From Halorubrum lipolyticum DSM 21995 (GTDB lineage Archaea > Halobacteriota > Halobacteria > Halobacteriales > Haloferacaceae), in NCBI RefSeq assembly GCF_000337375.1, contig NZ_AOJG01000009.1:106820-167056 (forward strand): DNA of 60,237 nt, written 5' to 3'. Both the position numbers and the translations under genes were made by a program. Of this stretch, positions 24,590 to 32,962 are shown in pieces (position 1 is the first letter of the stretch; each line of letters begins with the position of its first letter). The notes beneath the pieces are model-generated. The model did no database searches. It had not been told where the DNA came from and was given only the letters and a program-made list of their open reading frames with translations.

Positions 24590-24759
24590 TGTCGTGTGAA
24601 GGGTCGGTCGCGTGCTTAAAACGTCCGAACCCGTGCGGACGCGTCCCGAACCGCCGCCCCCCTCCGACGGCCGCCCTTCCTCGTCGACCGCGCTCGCGAT
24701 CGTTTCAGATCGCCGGAACACGGAGAAACGTTAACCCCGTCCGGGGACCTACCGCCGGT

Positions 24760-25362
24760 ATGGACCTGACGGGGCTGCGTCGGTACACGCCCGAGGCGGT
24801 GACCCGGGCGCGCCGCGAGGCGGCCGTGCTGGCGCCCGTCATCGAGCGGGGCGGCGAGGCCCACCTGCTGTTCACCAAGCGCGCGGCCCACCTCGGCGAA
24901 CACCCCGGACAGATGAGCTTCCCCGGCGGCGGCCGCGAGCCGATCGACCGGACCCTGACCGACACCGCGCTCCGCGAGGCCGACGAGGAGGTCGGGATGC
25001 GGCCCGACGAGGTCGACGTCGTCGGCCGGCTCGACGACACGCGGACCTCCTCCGCGTACCGGATCCGGCCGTTCGTCGGCGTCGCGCCCGACCGGGAGTA
25101 CGTCCCCGACGAGTCGGAGGTCGCGGAGATCGCGGTCCTCCCCGTCAGCGGGCTGACCGACCCCGCGAACTACGAGACCGAGCGTCGCGTCGGCCATCCC
25201 GAGTACGGCGACCACCGCGTCCACTTCTTCCACGTCGACGGCTACACCGTCTGGGGCGTGACGGGCCGGATGGTCGTACAGCTCTTAGAACGGACGACCG
25301 ACTGGCGCGCGCCCGAGGAGGTCGACCGAGTCGTCGGGGCCGACGCGGAGCTGCCCATTTAA
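24760..25362 (+). CDS. NUDIX hydrolase, CoA pyrophosphatase-like
   Basis: 200-aa pyrophosphatase. The CoA-type signature LLFTKRAAHLGEHPGQMSF and FPGGG precede a Nudix box whose READEEVGM half is intact; its usual first Glu is replaced by Arg, with an Asp beside it. The enzyme probably hydrolyses CoA or related nucleotides to 4'-phosphopantetheine-type products. A TATA-like element is 27 bases upstream. It is divergent from proS and ends beside repeat copy 3. Confidence 0.87.
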   Translation: MDLTGLRRYTPEAVTRARREAAVLAPVIERGGEAHLLFTKRAAHLGEHPGQMSFPGGGREPIDRTLTDTALREADEEVGMRPDEVDVVGRLDDTRTSSAYRIRPFVGVAPDREYVPDESEVAEIAVLPVSGLTDPANYETERRVGHPEYGDHRVHFFHVDGYTVWGVTGRMVVQLLERTTDWRAPEEVDRVVGADAELPI

Positions 25363-25375
25363 ACGGTTGGCGGCG

Positions 25376-25500
25376 TGGTGACCACTTTTGAGGATCGAGG
25401 CGATCGCTTATAGATAGCCGGCCGGAAATTCTCGACGAACGTCCCCAAAGCCCCAGCCGCGAAGGCTCGCGGCAGGGCGAGAGCGAAGCTCTCGCTTGCA
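25376..25500 (-). repeat. Dispersed intergenic element, copy 3 (right half)
   Basis: On the minus strand it reads GCTGGGGCTTTGGGGACG, a diverged TTCG box, then ATCTATAAGCGATCG. Before the GGGGCTTTGG box is a GCGAG hairpin, CCGCGA-gcct-TCGCGG, shared with copy 2. The TATAAG end faces the stop of the Nudix gene, 48 bases away. Homology with copy 2 continues beyond the TATAAG (AAGCGATC... GGTCAC). Confidence 0.75.
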
Positions 25501-25602
25501 ACCGGCGACCTCGCGGGCACGAGCCGATCGCGGGCGTGGTCGTGTTGGGTCGCCGCCGGCCCCGCCGTTCCCGTTCGTTTATAACTGGCCGAAGCGCTCA
25601 CC

Positions 25603-26133
25603 TCACTCCGCGGGCTCGACTTCCAGCCGCAGCGCCATCGGCGCGCCCGCGGCGAGCGCGTCGACGAGGTCGCGGTCGAGGTCGGCGGCGGCGCCGTCGC
25701 CGTCGACGAAGATCGTCCGCTCGTCGTCGGTGTAGCCGCTGGTCCGCCCGACCATCGACCGGTCGTCGAGGAGAGTGAGGTCGGGGTCGCCCCGGCCGAC
25801 GATCTCGTCGACGTGGGCGGGATCCGCGAGGTCGACCGTGTCGGCGTCCGGCTCGCCGACCGCGAACGTCGCCGTGATCGCCGCGGCCGCGCCTTGGCAC
25901 GCCTCGCGGAATTCGGCCGAGAAGTCGCGCGGCGCGCGGTCGGCCTCGACGCCGACGATGCAGTCGCCGGCGGGGGTGAGCCAGTCGTCGGTCGTGAGTT
26001 CGACGGTGCTCGCGTGCTCGGCGGTGACGTGCTCGTGGCCGACGGCGCGGACGACCTCGACGAGGGCGTCGTCGGTGTCGGTGTCGTCTTCGGACTCGGC
26101 GTCGTTCGAATCGGCGCTCTCGGCGTCGCTCAT
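25603..26133 (-). CDS. DUF371 family protein
   Basis: 176 aa. An acidic linker (1-22) precedes a compact domain with VRAVGHEHVTAEHASTVELTTDDWLTPAGDCIVGVEADRA, matching the archaeal DUF371 family; its function is unknown. The GHEHV segment near the start of the domain is the best family mark. A copy of the intergenic repeat lies beyond its stop codon. No promoter is obvious. Confidence 0.85.
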   Translation of the reverse strand: MSDAESADSNDAESEDDTDTDDALVEVVRAVGHEHVTAEHASTVELTTDDWLTPAGDCIVGVEADRAPRDFSAEFREACQGAAAAITATFAVGEPDADTVDLADPAHVDEIVGRGDPDLTLLDDRSMVGRTSGYTDDERTIFVDGDGAAADLDRDLVDALAAGAPMALRLEVEPAE

Positions 26134-26173
26134 GCCAGCCCGCTCCGAGGCGGCGCGACAAATCGCCGTCGGT

Positions 26174-27004
26174 TCACACGTCGGCGCCCTCGGCGAGCGC
26201 GGGGATCAGCCGGGCGGGGTTCTTCGCGAGCACGCGCCGCATCAGGTCCTCGGAGACGTCGAGGGTGAGGACCTCCATCACGCCGACGTTCGGGTGCACG
26301 TCGGGCGCGCCGGAGCCGAAGAGGACGCGGTCCGGGTGTTCGAGGACGCCGCGTTCGAGCACCTCGCGGTACCGCACGGCGCTCGTCTCGACGTACAGGC
26401 GGTCGTACTCGTCCAGCAGGTCGAGCGTCTCGTTCATCAGGTCGGCGTCGAGGGGGTAACCGCCGAAGCTGGCGAGCACGATCGGCATGTCGTAGTCGAG
26501 CAGTTCGCGCTCGACCGCCTTGGGCGGGAACTCCCTGCCGGCGTGGACGATCACGGGGAGGTCGGCCGACTCCAGCCGGGTGAGCACGTCCTCGTTCGGG
26601 AGCCCGTCGGCGTGCGGGACGAGGGTGAACCCGTGGAACCGATCGTCGTAGGAGTACTGCTCGACGTCGTCGGGGCGGGCGTGGTGGTCGTCGCGCTCGG
26701 CGCGGAGGTTCCGCACCGCGGAGAGGGGGCCGCGGCCCGGGTCTCGGGGGCCGTTGATCCGGGCGAACGCGACGAACGGGCGGTCGATGGAGAGGCGCGC
26801 GACCGCGTTGTTCGCGCGGAGGTAGCTCCGTCCGGCGGCGCGCCGCCCCGGGCTCGCGACCGCGCGGACGACGCCGGCCTGCAGCATCTCGCGCTCCAGC
26901 CGCTCGGGGGAGATGTCCCGCCCGTGAGTCGCGACCGACGACTCGTCGGGGTCGAGCGTCGCGCGGGTGTCGACGATCCGGAAGTCGTGTTCGAGCCCGA
27001 GCAT
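26174..27004 (-). CDS. Amidohydrolase-related TIM-barrel protein
   Basis: 276-aa protein. It starts with DTRATLDPDESSVATHGRDISPE; family features are PFVAFARINGPRDP, the strand LPVIVHAGREFPP with the metal-ligand-like His, VLASFGGYPLD, and YVETSAVRYREVLERGV and VLFGSGAPDVHPNVGVME with a late acid. This places it with metal-dependent hydrolases of the aminocarboxymuconate-like group. The substrate cannot be told. It runs divergently from the GNAT gene. Confidence 0.8.
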   Translation of the reverse strand: MLGLEHDFRIVDTRATLDPDESSVATHGRDISPERLEREMLQAGVVRAVASPGRRAAGRSYLRANNAVARLSIDRPFVAFARINGPRDPGRGPLSAVRNLRAERDDHHARPDDVEQYSYDDRFHGFTLVPHADGLPNEDVLTRLESADLPVIVHAGREFPPKAVERELLDYDMPIVLASFGGYPLDADLMNETLDLLDEYDRLYVETSAVRYREVLERGVLEHPDRVLFGSGAPDVHPNVGVMEVLTLDVSEDLMRRVLAKNPARLIPALAEGADV

Positions 27005-27090
27005 CTACCGGCCCGTCACGGGGGATCCGCATGTGCCTGTCGGTCTCACACCGGACGAATGTTGAAGGACGGGCGCCGCGGTTGGCCGAC

Positions 27091-27558
27091 ATGGAACTCG
27101 TCGAAGCGATCGAAGCCGACCTGGACGCCCTCGTCGAGCGGTGGTACGACCTCGCGACGTCGATGGAATCGTACTCGGAACTGAACAAGATTGTCTACGC
27201 GGACGCGGCGACGGTCCCGAACGACGGCTTCCGCGCGCACCTGGACGATCCGTCGGTGACCGACTACCTCATAGTCGACGGCGGCGAGACCGTCGGGTTC
27301 GTCACCCTCGAAACGGGCGACCGACCCTCCCGACAGCGGGGTCGGTACCTCAAGATCGTGAACCTCGAAATCGACAGGGAGCGCCGGAATCGAGGGTACG
27401 GCACGGCGGTCATAGAACGGGTGGTGGAGCTGGCTCGCGACGAGGGCCGCGACTACCTCACCGTCTCGTGCGAGTGGGGCAACGACGGCGCGCGCCGGTT
27501 CTACCGGGACGCGGGGTTTGAACCCAAGCAGGTGACGTACGCGCGGCCGCTGGAGTGA
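27091..27558 (+). CDS. GNAT family N-acetyltransferase
   Basis: 155 aa. The acetyl-CoA binding motif is LEIDRERRNRGYGTAVIERVVELA (R/Q-X-X-G-X-G/A type: RRNRGYGTA), followed by the strand YLTVSCEWGNDGARRFYRDAGF typical of motif B. Target unknown; small molecules or protein N-termini are both possible. Start 27091 is preferred over an in-frame start 60 bases upstream, which would add only non-family residues. Confidence 0.9.
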   Translation: MELVEAIEADLDALVERWYDLATSMESYSELNKIVYADAATVPNDGFRAHLDDPSVTDYLIVDGGETVGFVTLETGDRPSRQRGRYLKIVNLEIDRERRNRGYGTAVIERVVELARDEGRDYLTVSCEWGNDGARRFYRDAGFEPKQVTYARPLE

Positions 27559-27607
27559 GTCGGGGGTCAGGAACGCCATCGGCGACGGCCTCCCCGCCCC
27601 GCGCCGC

Positions 27608-28795
27608 TCACGGCCCCGCGGTGGAGACGATCTTCACCACGTCGCCCTCGCTCAGCTCGTGGGCCTCGCCGATCCGGCGCGAGGAGCGCGCGTCGACGGC
27701 GTGGAGGTACCCCTCCCCGATGTCCGTGTGGACCGCGTACGCCAGGTCCGGCGGGGTCGCCCCCGACGGGAGGAGGAACGCGTCCGGGAGGACGTTCCCG
27801 GTCCCGTCCGTCCACTTCGAGGCGTCCTGTACCGGGTAGACGGTGATCCGGTCGAGGAGGTCGTACACCGCCGCGTTCAGCGCGGTCTGGACCCCGGTTC
27901 CGCCGTGCTCGTCCATCGCGCCGCGGATCGCCTCCAACCCCTCCCGCTGGCCCTCCGAGACGTCGCCGACCACGTCGAATCCCTCGTCGCCCGGATCGTA
28001 GCCGACGACGCCGGCCTCCGCCGCGCGGCGCAGGGCGAGCTCCCCGTCAGCGGTGGCCGGAATCACCGGCTTGTCGGTCCCCTCACGGAGCCGGTCGACC
28101 GCCCCCTCGGGCGCGGCGTCGACCTTGTTGGCGACGACGACGATGGGCTTGGTCCGGCGCCGGACCGCCCGCGCGAGCGCCTCGCGGTCCGCGTCGGTCC
28201 ACACTTTCGGATCGTCGGGGTACTCCAGCTCGCGGAGGACCGCCGTCACGTCGTGTTCGGTCGCGCCGAACCCGGTCAACAGGTCGGTGACCGCCGCCTC
28301 CAGGTCGAAGTCGGGCGAGCGGGACTGCCGCTCGACGCCCTCCCAGTTGCGGTCGACGATCCCCGCGAGCCACAGGTCCATCTCCTCCTCGACGAAGTCC
28401 ACGTCGTCGAGGGGGTCGTGCGCGCCCACCTCGACCGGCTCGCCCTCCGCGTTCGTCGCGCCCGAGGCGTCGACGACGTTCAACACCACGTCCGCGTTCG
28501 TCAGCTCGTCGAGGAACTGGTTGCCGAGCCCCTTTCCCTCGTGCGCACCCGGTACCAGCCCGGCCACGTCGAGGAGCTCGACGGGGACGTACCGCTTCCC
28601 GTCGCGGCAGTTCTCGTTGCCGCAGCGCTCGTCGCGAGCCAGACAGGGGCACTCGGTGCGGACGTGTGTCACGCCGCGGTTGGCGTCGATCGTCGTGAAC
28701 GGGTAGTTCGCCACGTCGACGTCGGCCATCGTGGCGGCGGTGTAGAAGGTGGACTTGCCGGCGTTCGGCTTGCCCGCCAGCGCGACCGTGATCAT
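27608..28795 (-). CDS. Obg-family GTPase with TGS domain (YchF-type archaeal)
   Basis: 395-aa GTPase. Walker A is GKPNAGKSTFY near 9-16, then FTTIDANRG, DVAGLVPGAHEGKGLGN (G3) and VVVANKVDAAP (NKxD, G4). A Cys-rich insert, CPCLARDERCGNENC, after the switch I region marks the archaeal redox-sensitive branch. The C-terminal TGS domain (about 320-395) has ASKWTDGTGNVLPDAFLLPSGATPPDLAYAVH. The likely role is in ribosome function or translation stress. A TATA-like element lies about 27 bases upstream. Confidence 0.92.
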   Translation of the reverse strand: MITVALAGKPNAGKSTFYTAATMADVDVANYPFTTIDANRGVTHVRTECPCLARDERCGNENCRDGKRYVPVELLDVAGLVPGAHEGKGLGNQFLDELTNADVVLNVVDASGATNAEGEPVEVGAHDPLDDVDFVEEEMDLWLAGIVDRNWEGVERQSRSPDFDLEAAVTDLLTGFGATEHDVTAVLRELEYPDDPKVWTDADREALARAVRRRTKPIVVVANKVDAAPEGAVDRLREGTDKPVIPATADGELALRRAAEAGVVGYDPGDEGFDVVGDVSEGQREGLEAIRGAMDEHGGTGVQTALNAAVYDLLDRITVYPVQDASKWTDGTGNVLPDAFLLPSGATPPDLAYAVHTDIGEGYLHAVDARSSRRIGEAHELSEGDVVKIVSTAGP

Positions 28796-28951
28796 GGTGG
28801 TGCGTCGCGGCCCCGCGAAAAGCGCCTTTCGGTCGGACGCGGTGACGCGTGCGCGAGCCAAATGGAGAGAGCGGAAGAGCAACCGAGACTGTCGCAGTGG
28901 CGCGTGCCTGCGAGCGCCCGCAGGGCGCGAGTCAGCACGCGCGAGGGAGTC

Positions 28952-29225
28952 GCTCGCCGGAGGCGAGCGACGAGGCTGGGGAGGTATGAGGTGCTGTGCG
29001 GAGCGGTGCGGGGTGGGACTCAAAGGGGCAGTCGCGATTCCCGCGAGCAACGCGAGCGGGAAGACGGGAGACGAAGTCTCCCGGAAGGACGAAGACGGGC
29101 GACGCTAGGACCGCAGGGAGGGAGCGCTAGCGACCGACTGAGGACCGCAGCGAGCCCATCGAGTCCTCGCGACTGGGGCTTTGGCGGTGTTCACAGCCGG
29201 TCTACTGGTCGCCATTTATAAGTGA
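28952..29225 (+). repeat. Dispersed intergenic element, copy 4 (long form)
   Basis: Shares with copy 1 the block GAGCGACGAGGCTGGGGAGG, then GGGACTCAAAGGGGCAG. The hairpin is CAAAG 29021-29025, GGG, CAGTCGCGA 29029-29037 and TCGCGACTG 29167-29175, GGG, CTTTG 29179-29183. Compared with copy 1 the stem carries T-A for C-G, a covarying change. Between the arms is a 129-base insert with further hairpins, including CGGGAGAC-gaa-GTCTCCCG. A right-end box and TTTATAAG end near 29222. Confidence 0.85.
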
Positions 29226-29229
29226 ACGT

Positions 29230-29299
29230 CTGGGGCCTCGGAGGCGTTCACCGCCGATTTGCTGTCAGCTATTCGGCTTTGCTGAATGCCTTTATAAGT
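29230..29299 (+). repeat. Dispersed intergenic element, copy 4b (right half, variant)
   Basis: Reads CTGGGGCCTCGGAGG, GCGTTCACCGCCGATTTGC, a short insert GGCTTTGCTGAATGC and TTTATAAGTG. It directly follows copy 4 in the same direction. It is the nearest element to the M48 peptidase stop codon, 70 bases away, and antisense to that gene. Confidence 0.65.
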
Positions 29300-29368
29300 G
29301 GGATATTTCGACGTACCGCGGTTAATTCAACCAGTATTCGGCACACCGCTTTTCGAGAATGTGCGAAC

Positions 29369-30364
29369 TCAGTGGAAGCGATTCTCGGAATCCGCTTCGA
29401 GCCGTTCTATTCGTGCCCTCGTGGGTGGATGTGTCGAAAACAGTCGACGTTTGAATCTCGTAACCGGTCCGGGATTCCCTGCCGGATCACCCGCATCCGG
29501 CTCAACTATTGCGAAGGCCGCTATCGATGTTCGTCGGAAATCGGTGGTCGCGCGCTCGTTGAGCGAGCTGTCGATCGTCTTGAGCGCCGACGCGAGGGGC
29601 GCTGGCTCACCGGTGATCGCAACCGCCCCGCGGTCGGCGGCGAACTCACGGGTACGGGCGAAAGAGGACGACAGTAACCGAGAGAGTATCCAGAGCGGAA
29701 AGACGAGCGTGAGACCGACGGAGAGGACGGCGTCGGTATAATCCGCACGGCTGACGACGCCGTGTTCGATTCCGGACGTCGGACCGCTAAGTAGCTCTGT
29801 GACGCGTTCGGCGGCGGCTACCGGCTGGGTTGCGGAAGTCATGACCGCCGCGTCGTGATTCTTGACGTGAGCAACTTCATGCGCGACGACCGCGCGTAGC
29901 TCCGATACCTCAAGCGCGTCCAGCAGCCCCTCGCTGACGACTAACCGAGACGTACGGGCGGTGAAACCCGTGGTCAGCGAGATCGGCGTCTCGGTCGGTG
30001 CCACGTAGACCGCGGGGACCGGGACGGCCACCTGGTGTGCGATGTTGCGAACCGTCGAAAGCAGCTCTGGATACTCCCCCTCCGACACTCGCTGAGCACC
30101 GGTGATCGCGATCGCGTGGTCGGGTGCGTTACGCTCACCCCACAACAGGACGCTCAGAATAATGCCTGATGCGGAGACGACCAATACAGTACGTATGCCC
30201 TCGGTGAAGAGGTCGGCTCCGCTGCCGGCGAAGGTCCACAGAGTGAGCGCGACGAAGAACACGACGATTCCGCCGGCAAGCGCAGCCGCGAGCGTCGTCA
30301 GGACTAACACCGACAGCGAAAGCACGATCCACAACTGCAACCACCTGTTCGGGGACCATTCCAT
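29369..30364 (-). CDS. M48 family metallopeptidase (HtpX-like)
   Basis: 331-aa membrane zinc protease. Membrane helices are near 9-40 and 60-76; the catalytic motif HEVAH (within AVVAHEVAHVKNHD) is near residue 160, two hydrophobic helices follow, and the third ligand is probably the Glu in FARTREFAADRGA. HtpX-type proteases degrade damaged membrane proteins. Base composition is lower in G+C than neighbours and the gene is flanked by repeat copies on both sides, which suggests acquisition. A TATA box (GTTTATTAAA on the plus strand) is 24-27 bases before the ATG. Confidence 0.88.
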   Translation of the reverse strand: MEWSPNRWLQLWIVLSLSVLVLTTLAAALAGGIVVFFVALTLWTFAGSGADLFTEGIRTVLVVSASGIILSVLLWGERNAPDHAIAITGAQRVSEGEYPELLSTVRNIAHQVAVPVPAVYVAPTETPISLTTGFTARTSRLVVSEGLLDALEVSELRAVVAHEVAHVKNHDAAVMTSATQPVAAAERVTELLSGPTSGIEHGVVSRADYTDAVLSVGLTLVFPLWILSRLLSSSFARTREFAADRGAVAITGEPAPLASALKTIDSSLNERATTDFRRTSIAAFAIVEPDAGDPAGNPGPVTRFKRRLFSTHPPTRARIERLEADSENRFH

Positions 30365-30382
30365 GGAAATACGTACGGATGA

Positions 30383-30392
30383 GTTTATTAAA
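30383..30392 (-). promoter_or_regulatory. TATA box of the M48 peptidase gene
   Basis: TTTAATAAAC on the minus strand lies about 24 bases before the ATG at 30364. Confidence 0.55.
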
Positions 30393-30526
30393 GAGTTTAG
30401 TCGACCCCGCCGAACTCGGATCGAGTATATCTTCTATTGCGTCACTTCGTCCGGGACCGACACGGCCGCTACGTAGGCGTCCGAATTCCCCGGTTCCCGA
30501 GTCGCTTCCCACCCGTTGTATCGACC

Positions 30527-30582
30527 GGCCGGGGCTTTGCGGTGTTCCTCGCCGATTTCCCATCAGCTATTTATAAACAAGC
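30527..30582 (+). repeat. Dispersed intergenic element, copy 5 (right half)
   Basis: GGCCGGGGCTTTGCGG, GTGTTCCTCGCCGATTT, CAGCTATTTATAAACAAG. It lacks the left block. The TATAAA end faces the stop of the DRG GTPase gene 47 bases away. Confidence 0.7.
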
Positions 30583-30628
30583 GGCGAGAGCGTCGCAAGC
30601 GATCGCTCGCCCACACGGGTCCAAGCGC

Positions 30629-31738
30629 CTACTTCCGAGCGACGATCCGGAGCACGTCCTCGTCGGCCAGCTCGTGGCCCTTGCCGACCTGCTGGTCGTC
30701 GTGTTTCGCGCTCTGGCCCGACACCCGCGCGAACTTGAACCGCTCGTCGAACTCGCCGCCGATCTTCGCGCAGGCGTCGCCGACGGTGTCGCCCTCGAAC
30801 AAGATCAGCGGCTCCTCGTAGTCGACGCCGCGCCCCGGCTTGTCCATGTAGATCCGGATGAGCCCGAGTTCCTTCCAGAGCCGGTCTTTCAGCCCGTCGA
30901 GTCCGAGCTCCTTCTCGGCAGAGATGAAGAGCACGTCGTCCGGGTCAAGGTCGCGCTCGCGGAGCTCCTCTTTCACCGTCGGGAGGTAGCTCTTGTCGAT
31001 GAGGTCCGCCTTGTTGACGGAGACCATCGAGGGGAGGTACTCCCGGTTGTCCATCACGGCGTCGACCAGCTCGTCGATCGTGAGGTCGTGGGGGATCGTC
31101 ACCTTCGCGTTGACGTAGCCGTACTCGCGGAGCACCTGCTTGACGGTGTCCTCGGCGAGGCTCACGTCGTCGCTCATCGTCACCCCGATCCCGTCTTTGT
31201 GGGTCTTCCGGATGTTGATGTTCGGCGGCTCCGTGTCGAGCCGGATGTTGGTGTTGTACAGCTCCTCGCGGAGCCGGTCGTACTGCTCGATCTCGAACAC
31301 TGAGAGCATGAACACGACCAGGTCCGCGGTCCGGACGACGGAGAGTACCTCCTTCCCGCCGCCGCGGCCGCCCGCGGCGCCCTCGATCAGCCCCGGCACG
31401 TCGAGGATCTGGATGTTCGCGCCACGGTACTGCAGCATGCCGGGGTTGACGTCGAGCGTGGTGAACTCGTAGGAGCCGACCTCGCTGTCGGCGTTGGTGA
31501 GTGCGTTGATGAGGGTGGACTTGCCGACGCTCGGGAACCCGACCAAGGCGACCGTGGCGTCTCCGTGTTTCTCGACGGCGTACCCGTGGCCGCCGCCGGC
31601 CGAGGACTGGTTCTCCAGTTTCTCCTTCTTCTCCGCGAGCTTCGCCTTCAACCGCCCGATGTGGGCCTCGGTGGCCTTGTTGTAGGGCGTGTTGGCGATC
31701 TCCTCGCGGAGGTCCGCTATCTCGTCCTCCAGTCCCAT
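30629..31738 (-). CDS. DRG-type developmentally regulated GTP-binding protein
   Basis: 369-aa OBG/DRG GTPase. N-terminal coiled region MGLEDEIADLREEIANTPYNKATEAHIGRLKAKLAEKKEKLE; P loop GFPSVGKSTL near 67; G2 FTTLDVNPG; G3 DVPGLIEGAAGGRGGGKEVL; G4 VNKAD near 242; C-terminal TGS domain (about 290-369) with DKPGRGVDYEEPLILFEGDTVGD. Archaeal DRG proteins bind ribosomes and regulate translation. Start 31738 gives the standard MGLEDEI opening; a TATA-like element lies about 27 bases upstream. Confidence 0.94.
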   Translation of the reverse strand: MGLEDEIADLREEIANTPYNKATEAHIGRLKAKLAEKKEKLENQSSAGGGHGYAVEKHGDATVALVGFPSVGKSTLINALTNADSEVGSYEFTTLDVNPGMLQYRGANIQILDVPGLIEGAAGGRGGGKEVLSVVRTADLVVFMLSVFEIEQYDRLREELYNTNIRLDTEPPNINIRKTHKDGIGVTMSDDVSLAEDTVKQVLREYGYVNAKVTIPHDLTIDELVDAVMDNREYLPSMVSVNKADLIDKSYLPTVKEELRERDLDPDDVLFISAEKELGLDGLKDRLWKELGLIRIYMDKPGRGVDYEEPLILFEGDTVGDACAKIGGEFDERFKFARVSGQSAKHDDQQVGKGHELADEDVLRIVARK

Positions 31739-31940
31739 TAGCGTACAGTCGGCCGCTCGGCTCGTTAAAGGTGTTCCTTCCACCTCGCGGCCGAGTCGTC
31801 CGTCTCGGAGCCGGTCGCCGGCGGCCGCTCCGACGCTCGAAGCGCGGTGTCACGTCGCCGACGCGGACGGCGGCGCCGGCCCCGATCCGGCAATCTTTCG
31901 ACACGATTATACCGGCTTGCCGCGACGGACGACACGTCGA

Positions 31941-32141
31941 ATGCCCGATCCGTCGAGCCTCCGTGACAGCACGCAGATCGTCCTCCCCCGCCGTGCGCTC
32001 GACGGGCTGCGAGACGGCGTCTGCGAGCGGTTCACCGTGACGGTGGTTGAGGACGACGACCACTACCGCATCATCGGGAGCCCCGTCGAGATCAAGGCCG
32101 CGAGCAACTTCCTCGCCCGGAACGGCGTCGCGGTCGCCTGA
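31941..32141 (+). CDS. VNG_1110C-type small haloarchaeal protein
   Basis: 66 aa, MPDPSSLRDSTQIVLPRRALDGLRDG...ITSPVEIKAASNFLARNGVAVA-like. This is a small, highly conserved haloarchaeal protein with no known function; the name is from recollection of the Halobacterium homologue. The repeated hydrophobic-charge pattern suggests a compact alpha/beta fold. It is divergent from DRG, with a possible TATA near 31908. Confidence 0.75.
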   Translation: MPDPSSLRDSTQIVLPRRALDGLRDGVCERFTVTVVEDDDHYRIIGSPVEIKAASNFLARNGVAVA

Positions 32142-32278
32142 TCGGGACGAAACGAGGCGAAAGGGAGAGGGCGGAGCCGTCTCAGAAACCGTCGTGAGGG
32201 GTCGGAACCGGCGATTGATGTCGAATTCGGTGAGCAGAGAGCGGAGCGGAACGCCGTTCGGCCGCCCCTTCGGTCGAG

Positions 32279-32731
32279 CTACCCGATGACGCCGACGAGC
32301 AGCTCGGTCACGATGAGCACGAGGAACACGAGTCCCGACGCGAACGACCCGGCCGCGACGCCGTGGGCGTTACCGAGGCCGCGGCCGCGGACGGCGAAGT
32401 AGGCGCCGAGGAAGACGAAGCCGGTCAACAGGAGTCCGACAGCGGCGTACGCGACGGTGAGGAGGCTCCCGGAGAGCCCCTCAGACACCCCGAAGTCGCC
32501 GACCGCGAGGAGTGCGACCGCGCCGATGCCGACCGCGATGGCGACGAAGGCGACGGCCCAGACCACCGGCGTCCGAGCGACGTCGCCGAGCGTGCCGGTT
32601 ATCGCGTCGTACCTGCTGACCGATCCGGCACCGGGAGCCGTGCGTTTCGCGCCGATCTGCGCGACGGCGACGAAGGTGGCCACGACGAGCAGCCCCATCA
32701 GTGCCGTACTCAAGAGCGTGAGTGAGACCAT
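32279..32731 (-). CDS. Four-helix membrane protein beside the oxidase genes
   Basis: 150 aa with four predicted membrane helices (7-27, 56-80, 90-112, 126-148) and short loops. The stop is TAG. The ATG at 32731 is chosen over an in-frame start 153 bases upstream, which would add an Arg-rich unrelated stretch. It is divergent from coxB. It may be a small oxidase-associated subunit, but no motif proves this. Confidence 0.65.
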   Translation of the reverse strand: MVSLTLLSTALMGLLVVATFVAVAQIGAKRTAPGAGSVSRYDAITGTLGDVARTPVVWAVAFVAIAVGIGAVALLAVGDFGVSEGLSGSLLTVAYAAVGLLLTGFVFLGAYFAVRGRGLGNAHGVAAGSFASGLVFLVLIVTELLVGVIG

Positions 32732-32962
32732 GGTGAGTTCGTTGTTAGCTGGTCCGTTCCCGCGTACAAATAGCCTTCGTATGTTCCGGCGAGCGACGCC
32801 GCGTCGCTCCGCTACGTCACCCCGCCGTGAGCCACCGCGTCCGCGGATCCGGCCTCGGAGATACGCCGCTATTCGGGCCGCCACCGGGGGACGCGTCTCG
32901 CTCGGCTACACAAGAGATAAGTGCGCCTTCGCTAAGGAAGGTACAAGAGCAAAGAGACGAAC

